Below the pieces are notes generated by a model. The model ran no database searches and was not told the origin of the DNA. It saw only the letters and a program-made list of their open reading frames with translations. Positions 31,009 to 31,731 of a stretch of 31,731 nucleotides of DNA are shown one piece after another; position 1 is the stretch's first letter, and every line of letters begins with the position of its first letter. Position numbers and translations under genes: made by a program. Origin of the DNA: Acidaminococcus sp050873445 (lineage in GTDB: Bacteria; Bacillota; Negativicutes; Acidaminococcales; Acidaminococcaceae); the NCBI RefSeq assembly GCF_050873445.1, contig NZ_JBNMIU010000022.1, forward strand, positions 1 through 31,731, in the 5' to 3' direction.

Positions 31009-31198
31009 CTAGTAAATCTCCCTGCCCTCTTTCCAGGCTTTCCTGGCTTCGTTGAGGTACATGGTGTTATCGCCGTGCTTAAAGTCGGGATCTTCAAGCC
31101 TGGACAAAATCATTAGACCACCCACATACAGGGCAAACATCAAAAGTTCCAACTCTGCTTTTCCCACACATTGGGCAAATATCTTTCATATCTCGCAT
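31009..31198 (-). pseudogene. CPCC-type cysteine-rich small protein, frameshifted
   Basis: The first frame reads MRDMKDICPMCGKSRVGTFD then VCPVCGWSNDFVQ and stops at a TGA (31094-31096). Shifting +1 just before the stop restores LEDPDFKHGDNTMYLNEARK then AWKEGREIY to a TAG at 31009. Together these 62 residues match the cysteine-rich CPCC family (CPVCGW..D..VQ..DPD...G.N...LNEAR), with two CxxC pairs likely to bind zinc. The gene keeps a promoter TATAAT and a terminator. Either it is a pseudogene by one inserted base, a sequencing error, or a +1 programmed frameshift at CAG-GCT-TGA. The family's function is unknown. Confidence 0.7.
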
Positions 31199-31215
31199 CT
31201 TCTTTCAACACCATT

Positions 31216-31221
31216 ATACTA
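31216..31221 (-). promoter_or_regulatory. -10 element of the CPCC gene
   Basis: A perfect TATAAT (31216-31221, leftward) about 18 bases before the ATG. The -35 is weak and falls in the adjacent palindrome. Confidence 0.45.
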
Positions 31222-31228
31222 TGCTCAC

Positions 31229-31247
31229 CTGATTTTATCAGGTGGTT
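31229..31247. promoter_or_regulatory. Palindrome upstream of the CPCC -10
   Basis: CACCTGAT and ATCAGGTG form an 8-bp inverted repeat with a 3-base centre, occupying the -35 region. It could be an operator; on the + strand GTTTT follows, so a weak rightward terminator is also possible. Confidence 0.4.
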
Positions 31248-31301
31248 TTACAATCTAACTGCAACGACAGCATAAAATAAAGACACAAATCAGTTCATGC
31301 G

Positions 31302-31731
31302 ATTTCAATCCACGCACCCTCAAGGGGTGCGACTAACAATGTTAGCAGTAAATTATTCAACATTCAGATTTCAATCCACGCACCCGCAAGGGGTGCGACG
31401 CATTTGCCTGGGTGTTCTTTGCATCGCTCACAGTTTCAATCCACGCACCCGCAAGGGGTGCGACCAAGCGGCTTCTGGCCGCCAGGGAACTGGGTAGAAG
31501 TTTCAATCCACGCACCCACAAGGGGTGCGACCGGGGGAAGGAGTGGTAGCGTCCATTCCATATCCGTTTCAATCCACGCACCCGCAAGGGGTGCGACGGG
31601 GGGAGATGCTCTCCCTTCTCCCAGTACTGGATTGTTTCAATCCACGCACCCGCAAGGGGTGCGACTTCACCCACGCCGACACGGAAAACCTCGTTCCGGG
31701 TTTCAATCCACGCACCCGCAAGGGGTGCGAC
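31302..31731 (-). CRISPR. CRISPR array, type I-C-like repeats (trailer end, continues beyond window)
   Basis: Seven 32-bp repeats start at 31302, 31368, 31433, 31500, 31566, 31634 and 31700. They are separated by six unique spacers of 34, 33, 35, 34, 36 and 34 bases. The + strand repeat begins GTTTCAATCCACGC and ends GGGGTGCGAC, with an inverted repeat GCACCC/GGGTGC in the middle, the type I-C pattern. Repeat 1 differs at two positions, repeat 2 at its first base and repeat 4 at one base; decay at the left marks that end as the trailer. crRNAs would thus be read leftward, with the 5' handle GTGGATTGAAAC and the leader to the right, outside the window. No cas gene is in the window. Confidence 0.97.

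Noticed and set aside
30779..31116. Rightward open frames between the MerR-type gene and the CRISPR array
   Set aside because: They are antisense to the CPCC gene and its neighbour remnant, without ribosome binding sites or recognisable domains.
31357..31674. A leftward open frame with repeated APLAGAWIET / HPLRVRGLK units
   Set aside because: It is the translation of CRISPR repeats, a well-known false gene call. The same applies to the rightward frame at 31297-31497.
1..31731. tRNA, rRNA, insertion sequences or prophage genes
   Set aside because: None was recognised; no transposase or integrase other than the Xer recombinase, whose context is chromosomal housekeeping.

Overview
The window reads as a chromosomal segment of a fermentative, low-oxygen Firmicute of moderately high GC, most likely a Negativicute close to Acidaminococcus. 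This rests on an IspH-ribosomal protein S1 fusion, CodY, an M-box magnesium riboswitch in front of a P-type ATPase, the [FeFe]-hydrogenase maturase HydF, and a Bacillus-like dprA-topA-trmFO-xerC-codY order. The genus is an inference; no rRNA or tRNA gene is present to fix it.

Layout. Positions 1-13421 are a nearly unbroken leftward train: an M50 protease, scpA, scpB, a pseudouridine synthase, a flavoprotein, cmk, plsC, the ispH-S1 fusion, fni, der and plsY. Many neighbours are translationally coupled (TAATG, TGATG, GTGA overlaps). An intrinsic terminator separates plsY from gpsA; then come an ACT-domain protein with its own promoter, hom, and the first codons of thrB, which carry an in-frame TGA. 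Positions 13480-19861 are a second leftward unit, dprA-topA-trmFO-xerC-codY, ending in a strong terminator. HydF (20087-21301) is transcribed rightward. From 21398 to 29154 there is an accessory-looking leftward stretch: a glycine/glutamine-rich membrane protein, an HD-domain protein, a magnesium-transport locus, a membrane-anchored methyltransferase and an isolated HisD-like dehydrogenase. Divergent from HisD is a MerR regulator fused to a zinc ribbon and a degenerate methyltransferase-like domain. The right end (30621-31731) holds gene remnants, a frameshifted CPCC-type zinc-binding gene, and the trailer end of a type I-C-like CRISPR array that runs off the window.

Functions that fit together: membrane lipid synthesis (plsY, plsC, gpsA), isoprenoids (ispH, fni), chromosome segregation and topology (scpA, scpB, topA, xerC), ribosome and RNA maturation (der, S1, RluB-like, TrmFO), aspartate-family amino acids (ACT protein, hom, thrB) and nutrient control (CodY).

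The most promising unusual material is: (1) the mgtA leader, which stacks a housekeeping promoter, an M-box, an intrinsic terminator, a possible 29-codon upstream ORF and a hairpin covering the ribosome binding site, with a 40-residue single-helix membrane protein encoded just after mgtA; (2) the MerR/zinc-ribbon/methyltransferase-like fusion divergent from the lone HisD homologue; (3) the CPCC gene needing a +1 frameshift, beside the CRISPR array; (4) a dispersed ~30-bp repeat found four times at gene 3' ends; (5) the TGA inside the conserved GPGFD motif of thrB.
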